A stretch of DNA of 64,000 nt from Balneolaceae bacterium. Lineage in GTDB: Bacteria > Bacteroidota > Rhodothermia > Balneolales > Balneolaceae. The stretch is taken from assembly GCA_017643365.1 (NCBI GenBank), contig JAEPNO010000009.1, forward strand, positions 1 through 64,000. The letters run 5' to 3'. How positions within the stretch are numbered: the stretch's first letter is position 1; each line of letters starts with the position of its first letter. The notes under the pieces were generated by a model. It searched no databases, had not been told where the DNA came from, and was given only the letters and a program-made list of their open reading frames with translations. The position numbers and the translations under genes are program-made. This document shows positions 1 through 7,487 of this stretch, in pieces.

Positions 1-90
1 CATCTAATGGGGATTCTTCACTTTTTTTCTTAGTCATGTGTCTATAGTAATTATGACACACTTAAATAAACAGTCTCGGTGCCAATACTA

Positions 91-2046
91 TTAAACCTTC
101 CCCGCCAGCTCCACAAACACATCCATGGCTTTCGGGTTGCGACTGGCATCGCGGTTCATGTGTTTGCTCACATCGAGGCCCATGAGTGCCTTTTTTACCG
201 GCACTTCCATTTTCTTGCCACTTAGCGTATACGGGATTTCATCCACCGAAAGTATCACATCGGGTACATGTCGCGGCGAGCATTCTTCTTTGAGTTGCTC
301 TTTGATCGTCTCGAACAACTGCATCTTGTTTTCATCAGTATCAATCACCACAAAAAGCGGCATGATGTCCGAGCCGTCTTTCTTTTCGAGGTTTACAATC
401 AACGAATCCTGCACGCCGGGAATGCGATCCAGCACCGAATAAATCTCAGCCGTTCCAATTCGAATTCCTTTCCGGTTGAGGGTAGCATCAGAGCGACCAA
501 AAATCTGTAAACTGCCGTCTTCGTCGATTTGAATCCAATCTCCATGACACCATTTCCCATCGAATTTTTCGAAATACGAACTTTTGTATCTCGCATGATC
601 TTCATCACCCCAAAAGTAAATCGGCATAGAAGGCATCGGATTAGAAATCACCATTTCACCGAGTGAAGCCACCACCTGATTTCCGTCTTCGTCCACACTT
701 TTAAGATCACAACCGAGTGCTCGCCCTTGAATTTTACCGCGACGAACAGGCTTGTCGGGAATTCCACCCACAAAAGCCGTACACACATCGGTGCCACCGC
801 TCATGCTGCACAACCACACGTCTTTTTTAACCTGATCGTACACCCAATCGAAGGCCTCGGGTGGAAGGGGTGCTCCGGTTGAGCCAATCGAACGAAGTGC
901 TGAAAGATCGAAATCTTTACCCGGAGTGAGTTCCTTTTTCATGCAGGCAATCAAATACGGAGCGCTTGTTCCAAAATGATGAATCGGGAGTTCTTCGGTC
1001 AGTTTCCAAAGTGCGTTTAGGTCAGGGCTTCCCGGACTCCCATCAAACAGTACAGGAACGGCGCCGGCCAACATCGAAGCTTGCAGAAAATTCCACATCA
1101 TCCAGCCGGTGGTGGTGAACCAGAAAAAGTGCTCACCGGCCTTCATATCGTTATGGAAATGCATGTATTTAAGATGCTCGAGTAACACACCGCCGTGCGA
1201 ATGGGTGATCGCTTTCGGTTTGCCGGTGGTGCCCGAAGAATACAACACCCAAATCGGATGGTTAAAATCGACGGCTTCGAAAGTGATTTCGGACGCACTT
1301 GTAGCGATCATCTCATCCCAAATCGTAGCGCCTTCAAGCGTTGCATCAGCGTTTAAGGTGGGGATAAGAACCACAGCGTTGATGGATGAAATCGCATCGG
1401 CAATTTGCTTGGCTTCTTCCAAACGATTGATGCGTTTTCCGCCATATTGATATCCATCGCAGGTAAAAAAGAGCTTGGGCTCGATCTGCGAAAATCGGTC
1501 GATTACTGTGTTGATGCCAAAATCGGGCGAACAACAACTCCAAACCGCTCCCAATGAATTCACCGCCAGAAAACAGGCGATCGTCTCCGGCGTGTTGGGC
1601 AAATATCCCGCAACCCGATCTCCTTTTTGGATGCCCTTTGATCGTAAAAATTCCTGAATTGAAGCAACCTGAGCTTCCAATTCCTTCCAGCTTAGCGCTC
1701 GTTGATCACACGCTTCATTTGCAAAAATCAGTGCCGGACGATCCTCCGATTTCATCCTAAAAATATGCTCGGCGTAGTTGAGCGTTGCGCCGGTAAACCA
1801 CCTGGCTCCGGGCATGGACTGAGTGTCGATCACTTGCTCGTAGTCAGAATGGGAAATCACCTCAAAATATTTCCACAACGATTCCCAGAAATCCTCAAAA
1901 TGATCGTTCGACCAGCGCCAAAACTCTTCGTAGTTCTTAAACCGTAGATCGAATTCCTCTTCCAACCAGCGCTCGTACTTTTTCAGTCCGCTATTTTGCA
2001 CAAACTCGTTGCTTGGATTCCAAAGAATATCAGCGTGATCAGCCAT
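91..2046 (-). CDS. aacS: Acetoacetyl-CoA synthetase
   Basis: Predicted to activate acetoacetate to acetoacetyl-CoA with ATP in the cytoplasm. The 651 residues are the usual length for this ANL-superfamily enzyme. The AMP-binding signature YSSGTTGKPK lies at about residues 269-278, an acetyl-CoA-synthetase-like N-terminal region (WxxSN, FWESLWKYF) precedes it, and the C-terminal PYTLSGKKMEVPVKK carries the catalytic lysine region. The start overlaps the end of the upstream flavin-reductase-like gene by 8 bp, so translation is probably coupled. It is the last gene of the homogentisate operon, where it would capture the acetoacetate released by fumarylacetoacetase. A general acetyl/propionyl-CoA ligase is the alternative, but the long N-terminal region and the context favour AacS. 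Confidence 0.93.
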   Translation of the reverse strand: MADHADILWNPSNEFVQNSGLKKYERWLEEEFDLRFKNYEEFWRWSNDHFEDFWESLWKYFEVISHSDYEQVIDTQSMPGARWFTGATLNYAEHIFRMKSEDRPALIFANEACDQRALSWKELEAQVASIQEFLRSKGIQKGDRVAGYLPNTPETIACFLAVNSLGAVWSCCSPDFGINTVIDRFSQIEPKLFFTCDGYQYGGKRINRLEEAKQIADAISSINAVVLIPTLNADATLEGATIWDEMIATSASEITFEAVDFNHPIWVLYSSGTTGKPKAITHSHGGVLLEHLKYMHFHNDMKAGEHFFWFTTTGWMMWNFLQASMLAGAVPVLFDGSPGSPDLNALWKLTEELPIHHFGTSAPYLIACMKKELTPGKDFDLSALRSIGSTGAPLPPEAFDWVYDQVKKDVWLCSMSGGTDVCTAFVGGIPDKPVRRGKIQGRALGCDLKSVDEDGNQVVASLGEMVISNPMPSMPIYFWGDEDHARYKSSYFEKFDGKWCHGDWIQIDEDGSLQIFGRSDATLNRKGIRIGTAEIYSVLDRIPGVQDSLIVNLEKKDGSDIMPLFVVIDTDENKMQLFETIKEQLKEECSPRHVPDVILSVDEIPYTLSGKKMEVPVKKALMGLDVSKHMNRDASRNPKAMDVFVELAGKV

Positions 2047-2935
2047 GGTAGGTGCACAAAATGGTTAAAGCTTTTTCGGTGTTTCCGCCTTCAATTTCGA
2101 TTTTTGCCAGGCGATGGATTTCATCTCGAAGTTCGTAGCCTTCAAACTGTTTGTAAGCCGCGGCAACGGTTTGGAATTGCTTGGCTTCGGTAATGTCTTC
2201 TTCGGATGGAAGCTGCTCGATATTTCCTAGCCGACCCAAATTATTGGCCGAAAGCACGGTGCTTTCCTGCACGTGTTTTGGAAGATGATCCACGCCGATG
2301 CCTTTGGTTTGCAGCGGTTTTGGTATTTCGAACAGGGCATCTACATTCGCTCGCGAATACCAATTCGCGCCTAATCGACCAACTAAATCGAGTTTAGTGT
2401 TATCAAGTTTGCCGTTTTCATCCAAAAAATCGGTGTTTAGATGGATTCGTTGAATACGTGCAATCACCAGATTTCCGGCTCCGCCTTCGGTTCCAAGTTC
2501 TATCACCTGATCAACCGTACATTCAAAAGAAACCGGACTTTCTTTCACTCTTGGCGGTTTAATTTTTTCGGATGGAATCTCCGTAAAACCGGCCTTCACA
2601 AATTCGTTTACACCTTTTTCGTACTCGGTGCTCGCCAGCGACATCTGCTCCACCATCGGGTAATTCACTATATTGATGCACACTTCCGGCACTTCTTTGA
2701 TGTTTTCGTAAGTGTGTTTCGTGGTGTTATCCCGGCCGCGACGTGCAGGGGAGAAAATCAGAATCGGCGGGTTGTTCGAAAACACATTGAAAAAGCTGAA
2801 CGGACTCAAATTGATGTTTCCGGCATTGTCGATGGTGCTGGCAAAACAAATCGGGCGAGGCCCAACCGCCGACGTTAGAATGCCTTGCCGTTCCGGGATG
2901 GAAATATCGTATGGATCGAAGGATTTGATGTTCAT
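2039..2935 (-). CDS. Flavin reductase-like FMN-binding split-barrel protein
   Basis: A 298-residue protein of the flavin reductase-like/DIM6-NTAB split-barrel family. The N-terminal half has the family pattern: GPRPICFASTIDNAGN followed by NLSPFSFFNVFSNNPP, then the phosphate-binding KHTYENI segment and a CINIVNYP strand. The C-terminal ~100 residues are an alpha-helical extension not needed for the barrel. Its start overlaps the stop of fahA by 4 bp (ATGA) and its end overlaps aacS by 8 bp, so it is an integral operon member. Its role in tyrosine breakdown is not known to me. It could reduce flavin for a monooxygenase or act as an FMN/haem-binding oxidoreductase. The family call is firm and the substrate is unknown. 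Confidence 0.82.
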   Translation of the reverse strand: MNIKSFDPYDISIPERQGILTSAVGPRPICFASTIDNAGNINLSPFSFFNVFSNNPPILIFSPARRGRDNTTKHTYENIKEVPEVCINIVNYPMVEQMSLASTEYEKGVNEFVKAGFTEIPSEKIKPPRVKESPVSFECTVDQVIELGTEGGAGNLVIARIQRIHLNTDFLDENGKLDNTKLDLVGRLGANWYSRANVDALFEIPKPLQTKGIGVDHLPKHVQESTVLSANNLGRLGNIEQLPSEEDITEAKQFQTVAAAYKQFEGYELRDEIHRLAKIEIEGGNTEKALTILCTYHG

Positions 2936-4161
2936 TTCGCCGGTAATAATTTTGATCGGACTTCACCGAAGCCAACCCGCGTTCCATCTTTTTCGCAATG
3001 ACCTTTCATGGTTACAGTGTCGCCATCGTTCAGGAATTTGCGTTCGCTGCCATCGTTTAAATTCACCGGGTTTTTCCCTGCCCAGGAAAGCTCCAACATT
3101 GAACCATACGAATCCGGTGATTTGCCCGAAATCGTCCCTGACGCCATCATATCACCAATATTTACGTTGCAACCGTTCACGGTATGATGCGCCAATTGCT
3201 GCGCCATGTTCCAGTACATGTACTTGAAATTCGAATTCGAAACCACTGTCGGCTCGCTGCCATCCGGTTCAATTTCTACGGTCAGATTTAGATCGAAATT
3301 CAACGCCCCGTCTGTTTTCAAATAATCGAGAACCGGAGGATCTTGTTCCGGTCCGGCCACTTTAAAAGGCTCAAGAGCTTCCATGGTTACCACCCACGGT
3401 GAAATAGAAGAAGCAAAGCTTTTACCTAAAAACGGTCCGAGCGGCACGTATTCCCATTTCTGTATATCTCGCGCCGACCAATCGTTGAAAAGCACCATCC
3501 CAAAAATATGATCCATTGCGTTTTCAGTAGTAATCTGATCGCCGAGCTCGGTTGGTTTCCCAACGATAAACGCCATCTCCAGTTCAAAATCCATGCGTTG
3601 TGATGGTCCGTAAACCGGATCTCCTTCCGGCGGTTTTGTTTGTCCTTTTGGGCGATGGATATCCACTCCGGAAACCACAATCGACGACGCACGTCCATGA
3701 TAACCCACGGGCAAGTGCTTCCAATTTGGAAGCAGCGCATTTTCGGGATCACGAAACATTTTACCTACGTTGGTGGCATGCTCGATGCTGGAATAGAAAT
3801 CAGTGTAATCGCCTACTTTTACCGGAAGATGCATTTGAACGTCATTCATTGGAATGAGTGCATCAGAATCTTTTAAAGGAGATGAATCATCGCACAAATG
3901 CTCCTGCAATCTAAGACGAACAGCGTTGGTTGTCGGCTTCCCCAAAGCGATGAAGTCATTTAGAAAGTCGTTTTCGAGCACATCGTTGGTAACATTTAGC
4001 CCATCAAAAGCACCTAGTTCTTGGGCAGCACCCAAATCGATCACATAATCTCCGATGGCCACGCCAACGTGTTTTGACCCCCCATTTTTTGAGAAAATTC
4101 CGAATGGAAGATTATGGATTGAAAAGTCAGAATCGGGAGAAATAGTAAGCCAGGTGTTCAT
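2932..4161 (-). CDS. fahA: Fumarylacetoacetase
   Basis: Hydrolyses 4-fumarylacetoacetate to fumarate and acetoacetate, the last step of homogentisate breakdown. At 409 residues it matches the two-domain fumarylacetoacetase length: an SH3-like N-terminal domain to about residue 110, then the FAH fold. Residues known to matter in the mammalian enzyme can be placed: D121 and H128 in YTDFYSSIEHATN, E193/E195 in FELEMAF, D227 in FNDWSARD and K247 in LGKSF. It follows hmgA after a 143-bp gap filled with palindromic repeats and overlaps the next gene by 4 bp. The enzyme call is secure. Confidence 0.96.
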   Translation of the reverse strand: MNTWLTISPDSDFSIHNLPFGIFSKNGGSKHVGVAIGDYVIDLGAAQELGAFDGLNVTNDVLENDFLNDFIALGKPTTNAVRLRLQEHLCDDSSPLKDSDALIPMNDVQMHLPVKVGDYTDFYSSIEHATNVGKMFRDPENALLPNWKHLPVGYHGRASSIVVSGVDIHRPKGQTKPPEGDPVYGPSQRMDFELEMAFIVGKPTELGDQITTENAMDHIFGMVLFNDWSARDIQKWEYVPLGPFLGKSFASSISPWVVTMEALEPFKVAGPEQDPPVLDYLKTDGALNFDLNLTVEIEPDGSEPTVVSNSNFKYMYWNMAQQLAHHTVNGCNVNIGDMMASGTISGKSPDSYGSMLELSWAGKNPVNLNDGSERKFLNDGDTVTMKGHCEKDGTRVGFGEVRSKLLPAK

Positions 4162-4181
4162 TTGTGATATTTTAACGATTG

Positions 4182-4301
4182 GGCCGATTCATGAATCGGC
4201 CGTACGGTTTAATTATTTATAAATCTGTAGGAGCAATTCACGAATTGCACCTACGATTTGATTGTCAAATTTTAGTTGGTCGATTCACGAATCGATCGTA
4301 C
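4182..4301. repeat. Three REP-like palindromes in tandem
   Basis: The gap between fahA and hmgA contains three related palindromes. At 4182-4201 is a perfect 20-bp palindrome with arms GGCCGATTCA/TGAATCGGCC. At 4227-4254 are arms GTAGG and GCAATTC around AC. At 4280-4295 is TCGATTC-AC-GAATCGA. All share the ATTCAyGAAT core, and at least two end in GTAC or CTAC. They look like repetitive extragenic palindromes, possibly able to fold in the operon mRNA. Confidence 0.75.
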
Positions 4302-4304
4302 AGA

Positions 4305-5465
4305 TCATTTATCCAGCCAGGATTGGTAATACACGCCGTCATCAATGCGCAGTGCACTTTCGGTGACTTGCAACGGCTTGAAGGTATCTACCATTACGGC
4401 GTATTCATCGGTTCCCTTTTTGCCGATGCTCGCTTCGTAGGCTCCCGGGTGCGGTCCGTGTGGGATGCCCGCCGGATGCAGCGAAATGTAGCCTTCTTCA
4501 ACGTGATTTCGGCTCATGAAATCGCCTTCGGCATAGTAAATCACCTCATCCGAATCTATGTTCGAGTGATTGTATGGCGCCGGAATGGCCTTCGGGTGAT
4601 AATCGTACAAACGAGGCACAAACGAGCAAACCACAAACGCGGAAGTCTCGAAAGTTTGATGCACCGGTGGCGGTTGATGAACCCGCCCTGTAATCGGCTC
4701 GAAATTATAAATCGAAAAGCCATATGGGAAATTGTATCCATCCCAACCAATCACATCAAACGGATGCGAAGCGTAAGTTAGTTGGTGAATCATCCCCTGC
4801 TTTTTAATCTTGATCAGGAATTCGCCTTTTTCGTCGTGGGTTTCCAATTCGGTCGGAAGCTTCAAATCACGTTCGCAGTACGGCGAGTGCTCCAGATATT
4901 GCCCAAACCAGTTTCGATAACGTTTGGGAGAGTAAATCGGCACGTTCGATTCGGTGATAAAATGCCGGTTGTTCTCATCGTTAAAGGAAATCTGATAAAT
5001 CACCCCGCGTGGAATCAACAGGTAATCGCCGGGCACAAATTCGATGTTTCCGATAAAAGTTCGGAGGGTACCGCTTCCTTTGTGGATATAAATCAGCTCG
5101 TCGGCATCGGTGTTTTTGTAGAAATATTCCGTGAGCGATTTCTTCGGAGCTGCCAGATGCAGAGTCACATCGCTGTTGGTTAAAATCGCTTCGCGAGCAT
5201 CCAGATAATCGTCTTTGGGAGCAACATCGAGCCCTTTCAGCATCATCGATTTCATGTTATTGCCCACGGCCACTTTCGGCGAAACGTCGATGGCAGACCC
5301 AACTTCTGCAACCATGGTTGGTCGGTGAATGTGGTACGAAAGCGTAGACATCCCATCGAAACCGATGGTGCCAAACAGTTGCTCGTAGTATAAATTTCCG
5401 TCCGGTTTGCGGAATTGCGTATGCCGCTTGGGCGGGATTTTTCCTAAGCGATGATAAATAGGCAT
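4305..5465 (-). CDS. hmgA: Homogentisate 1,2-dioxygenase
   Basis: Fe(II) ring-cleavage dioxygenase converting homogentisate to maleylacetoacetate. The 386-residue cupin protein is of the short bacterial type. Likely iron ligands are H300 and E307 in NHSNIDSDEV and H336 in GIPHGPHPG. The N-terminal half holds the degenerate cupin with HKGSGTLRTFIG and PGDYLLIPRG. First gene of the leftward tyrosine operon. Its start lies 69 bp from an imperfect palindrome at 5534-5549 that also precedes hppD at 49 kb, so both are probably controlled by one repressor. No maleylacetoacetate isomerase follows it. Confidence 0.95.
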   Translation of the reverse strand: MPIYHRLGKIPPKRHTQFRKPDGNLYYEQLFGTIGFDGMSTLSYHIHRPTMVAEVGSAIDVSPKVAVGNNMKSMMLKGLDVAPKDDYLDAREAILTNSDVTLHLAAPKKSLTEYFYKNTDADELIYIHKGSGTLRTFIGNIEFVPGDYLLIPRGVIYQISFNDENNRHFITESNVPIYSPKRYRNWFGQYLEHSPYCERDLKLPTELETHDEKGEFLIKIKKQGMIHQLTYASHPFDVIGWDGYNFPYGFSIYNFEPITGRVHQPPPVHQTFETSAFVVCSFVPRLYDYHPKAIPAPYNHSNIDSDEVIYYAEGDFMSRNHVEEGYISLHPAGIPHGPHPGAYEASIGKKGTDEYAVMVDTFKPLQVTESALRIDDGVYYQSWLDK

Positions 5466-5533
5466 GAGTCTCTTCTTTAAGTTGGTTAGGCAATGCTGAA
5501 TTATATCGAATTCGAAGCATTAAGGCAGAAAAA

Positions 5534-5551
5534 AGTTGTTATAGCAACTAA
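5534..5551. promoter_or_regulatory. Putative operator shared with hppD
   Basis: The sequence AGTTGTTATAGCAACTAA is an imperfect palindrome (AGTTG...CAACT around a TATA centre). The identical 18 bp occur at 49060-49077 in front of hppD. It sits between hmgA and the antitoxin gene. Size and symmetry are those of MarR-type operators. That it controls the hmgA operon is inferred from the exact match upstream of the functionally linked hppD. Confidence 0.7.
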
Positions 5552-5571
5552 TTTTATCTCAGATATAATGA

Positions 5572-5601
5572 TTGCAATTTTTTGATATAAAACTATCTTT
5601 A
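5572..5601 (+). promoter_or_regulatory. Possible Bacteroidota-type promoter of the toxin-antitoxin pair
   Basis: TTG at 5572-5574 and TATCTTTA at 5594-5601 are separated by 19 bp. This resembles the -33 TTG/-7 TAnnTTTG promoter described for Bacteroidota (7 of 8 bases in the -7 element). It ends 20 bp before the antitoxin ATG. Weak evidence from one sequence. Confidence 0.35.
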
Positions 5602-5621
5602 AGGACAATTGAATCAATACA

Positions 5622-5822
5622 ATGAAAGAAATCATAGTAAAAGTTCCTGATGAGAAGCTTGGATTTGTTATCGAGTTGTTAGATCAGCTTGGTTTAGAAA
5701 ACGATTTCGAGATTTCAGAAGCCCATAAAAAAATAGTGCTAGAAAGAATAGAGAGTTCGGTGGAAGAAGATTTAATCCCATGGGAAGAGGCTCGTAAAAA
5801 ACTTCGTACAGAGAAGAAGTAA
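5622..5822 (+). CDS. Antitoxin of a ParE/RelE-type module
   Basis: A 66-residue acidic protein starting MKEIIVKVPDEKLGFVIELL. It has a short beta strand, a helix and a C-terminal amphipathic Glu/Lys-rich tail (EEARKKLRTEKK). This is the usual shape of the small addiction-module antitoxins that precede ParE/RelE toxins in Bacteroidota. Its stop codon is directly followed by the toxin ATG, with no spacer. Such antitoxins bind the toxin and repress their own promoter; no clear operator was seen apart from the candidate promoter. Family inferred from partner and size. Confidence 0.75.
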   Translation: MKEIIVKVPDEKLGFVIELLDQLGLENDFEISEAHKKIVLERIESSVEEDLIPWEEARKKLRTEKK

Positions 5823-6116
5823 ATGGCAAACTATCAATTAATTATTGATAGAAGGGCTATCGCTGAAATACAATCAGCCATCGATTATTACAATGAAGTT
5901 CAAAGTGGACTTGGCTTAGAGTTTGAAAATGAACTGAACGAGAAACTTACTTTTTTATCTGAACAACCATTTTTCCAAATACGATACAAAGACGTTAGGT
6001 GCTTACCTTTAATTCGGTTTCCTTTTATGGTGCACTATCAAGTTGACAATCCTCAAGAAAGAGTAATTGTTCGAGCAGTACTCAATACACGTCGTGATCC
6101 AAAATCTTGGTTGTAA
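5823..6116 (+). CDS. ParE/RelE family toxin
   Basis: A 97-residue protein with the RelE/ParE fold pattern. It has an N-terminal strand (YQLIIDRRAIAEIQSAIDYY), a helical hairpin containing GLGLEFENELNEKLTFLSEQP, and a C-terminal sheet (RCLPLIRFPFMVHYQV, VIVRAVLNTRRDP). The RRDPKSW ending is typical of the ParE-like branch. It starts immediately after the antitoxin stop. ParE members poison gyrase and RelE members cleave mRNA on ribosomes; the sequence alone does not decide which applies. Confidence 0.86.
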   Translation: MANYQLIIDRRAIAEIQSAIDYYNEVQSGLGLEFENELNEKLTFLSEQPFFQIRYKDVRCLPLIRFPFMVHYQVDNPQERVIVRAVLNTRRDPKSWL

Positions 6117-6163
6117 CTTCTCATTGCGAATTATCTATATTTGGGGAGTTTAAAAATTCACTC

Positions 6164-6721
6164 ATGAGCTCAAAAGACAAACCTAAATTAGGTTCAATAA
6201 AACGTGGGGTTTCCGATATGTTTCGGACTTCCTATCGTACCCACATCGAACTAAGCGCCATTGCCGATAACAAATCGAACATCATGATATCCATTAACGG
6301 GATTATCATTTCGATCATCATTGCGTCCATCTCTCCAAAAATCGATTCCAATCCCTGGTTGCTAATCCCAACGGCAGTGTTGCTGCTCACCTGTTTGGGC
6401 TCGATGGTGTATGCGGTGTTGTCTGCTCGTCCGCGAGTGAGTAAAGAGCCGGTTACTTTAGACGACGTTCGGGCGAACAAAGCCAACATTCTCTTCTTCG
6501 GAAATTTCCACACGATGGCCCGCGCCGATTATGTGGAAGGCATGGAGGAGCTCATGCAAGATTCTACTCGACTTTACGACAACATGGCCCGCGACATCCA
6601 CGGTCTTGGCGTGGTGCTTGCAAAAAAGTACACGTTACTCCGCATTTCCTACAACATTTTTATGCTTGGGCTGATTCTCTCGGTGTTCAGCTTTATCGGA
6701 GTGTTTGCGCTGGTGGTTTGA
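6164..6721 (+). CDS. PycTM-domain (Pycsar effector-type, DUF5706) membrane protein
   Basis: A 185-residue protein from the ATG at 6164. An upstream GTG-type start at 6107 would overlap the toxin gene and adds an unlikely extension. The N-terminus has the PycTM/DUF5706 hallmark: FRTSYRTHIELSAIADNKSN followed by a first membrane helix (about 41-58). A second helix follows at about 62-90, then a soluble helical segment (HTMARADYVEGMEELM, LYDNMARDIHGLGVVL) and a third helix at the C-terminus. In Pycsar defence, proteins of this kind open the membrane in response to cCMP or cUMP made by a partner cyclase. No cyclase is adjacent here, so it is an orphan. Its last ~35 bp are duplicated 479 bp downstream. 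Confidence 0.8.
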   Translation: MSSKDKPKLGSIKRGVSDMFRTSYRTHIELSAIADNKSNIMISINGIIISIIIASISPKIDSNPWLLIPTAVLLLTCLGSMVYAVLSARPRVSKEPVTLDDVRANKANILFFGNFHTMARADYVEGMEELMQDSTRLYDNMARDIHGLGVVLAKKYTLLRISYNIFMLGLILSVFSFIGVFALVV

Positions 6722-6739
6722 TTGATATCCTTTACCAAG
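6686..6739. repeat. 54-bp direct repeat, copy 1 (3' end of the PycTM gene)
   Basis: The 3' end of the PycTM gene plus 18 bp after its stop (from TTCAG to TTTACCAAG) recurs at 7165-7218 with a single mismatch (C6691 versus T7170). The two copies flank a 425-bp segment. Confidence 0.9.
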
Positions 6740-7164
6740 AGAGGGGCATGCTGATCCGCCGACTGGCGTAGAAGCATCTAAACGATTAAGTGGCTTGCTT
6801 CAATTTTATATAGGTGATTTGATCAACGTTGATAAAACTAGAAATATGTTTACTTCAATTGCACCTGTCATCTGTTTTGGTTCTTCGATTTCTCTTTACT
6901 CACTTTTGTGTGGACAAAAGTGACAAAAACCACCACCACTGATTTGCTCCGGGCCGAAATTAGCCGCATCAGACAAAACATCGATTGTCGCTACCCGCGA
7001 CCGATGTATCGCTTTTCTGATGCTTTGCAAAATTTCATCAATCCCTGCTCAACTCAGAGTGTGGGATGTTTAGTAGCTAGTTACAAAGTTCTTTGCTCTA
7101 ATTTTGATGGATATACAGAGCTTAATATCAGCTACAAAGTCATCCTAAAGATTCTTCTTCAGTA
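6740..7164. other. Repeat-bearing segment without a convincing gene
   Basis: The 425 bp between the two 54-bp copies hold a REP-like hairpin at 6747-6778 (CATGCTGATC ... GAAGCATC, also found at 50466-50498). A stretch with the interspersed-repeat look CTTTTGTGTGGACAAAAGTG lies near 6905-6925. The only open frame (6908-7204) has no recognisable domain and runs into the repeat copy, so I do not call it a gene. Confidence 0.6.
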
Positions 7165-7218
7165 TTCAGTTTTATCGGAGTGTTTGCGCTGGTGGTTTGA
7201 TTGATATCCTTTACCAAG
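7165..7218. repeat. 54-bp direct repeat, copy 2
   Basis: Second copy of the PycTM 3' end, 53 of 54 bases identical to 6686-6739. The bases just upstream still resemble the gene loosely (GATTCTTCTTCAGTATTCAG against GATTCTCTCGGTGTTCAG). The copy may therefore be the end of a decayed second gene, or the result of an insertion between duplicated ends. Confidence 0.9.
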
Positions 7219-7252
7219 TGATGGGTTTAAACCCAATTATTGGTGAAATGCC

Positions 7253-7456
7253 TCATTCTTCCTTCTCAGTATTCTTATACGCCTCAGTAATCCGCTGATT
7301 CATTAATCGACGGTAGTTTTTGAATTCGTATTCGCTAACGGTGAATTCGGATTTGAACTCGCCATCGAAACATTGGATGAGCAATTTATTGGGGCGGTCG
7401 GCTTTTACTACAGTAACTTGCACCTTGCCGAGTTTGTAAGAATCTATGGGTTCCAT
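7253..7456 (-). CDS. Small hypothetical protein
   Basis: A 67-residue soluble protein. It has two beta-strand-like stretches (GKVQVTVVKADRPNKLLIQC, GEFKSEFTVSEYEF) and a basic helical C-terminus ending KNTEKEE. No signal peptide or membrane segment. I do not recognise the family. It lies 31 bp downstream of the caspase-like lipoprotein gene on the same strand, so the two could be co-transcribed. Codon use looks ordinary, which supports a real gene. Confidence 0.55.
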   Translation of the reverse strand: MEPIDSYKLGKVQVTVVKADRPNKLLIQCFDGEFKSEFTVSEYEFKNYRRLMNQRITEAYKNTEKEE

Positions 7457-7487
7457 GAAAATCTGATTTCATGAAAGATAGAGATTA

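Noticed and set aside
6908-7204. 98-codon frame between the 54-bp repeats
   Set aside because: No recognisable domain, unusual composition and it runs through a duplicated gene end in another frame; likely chance.
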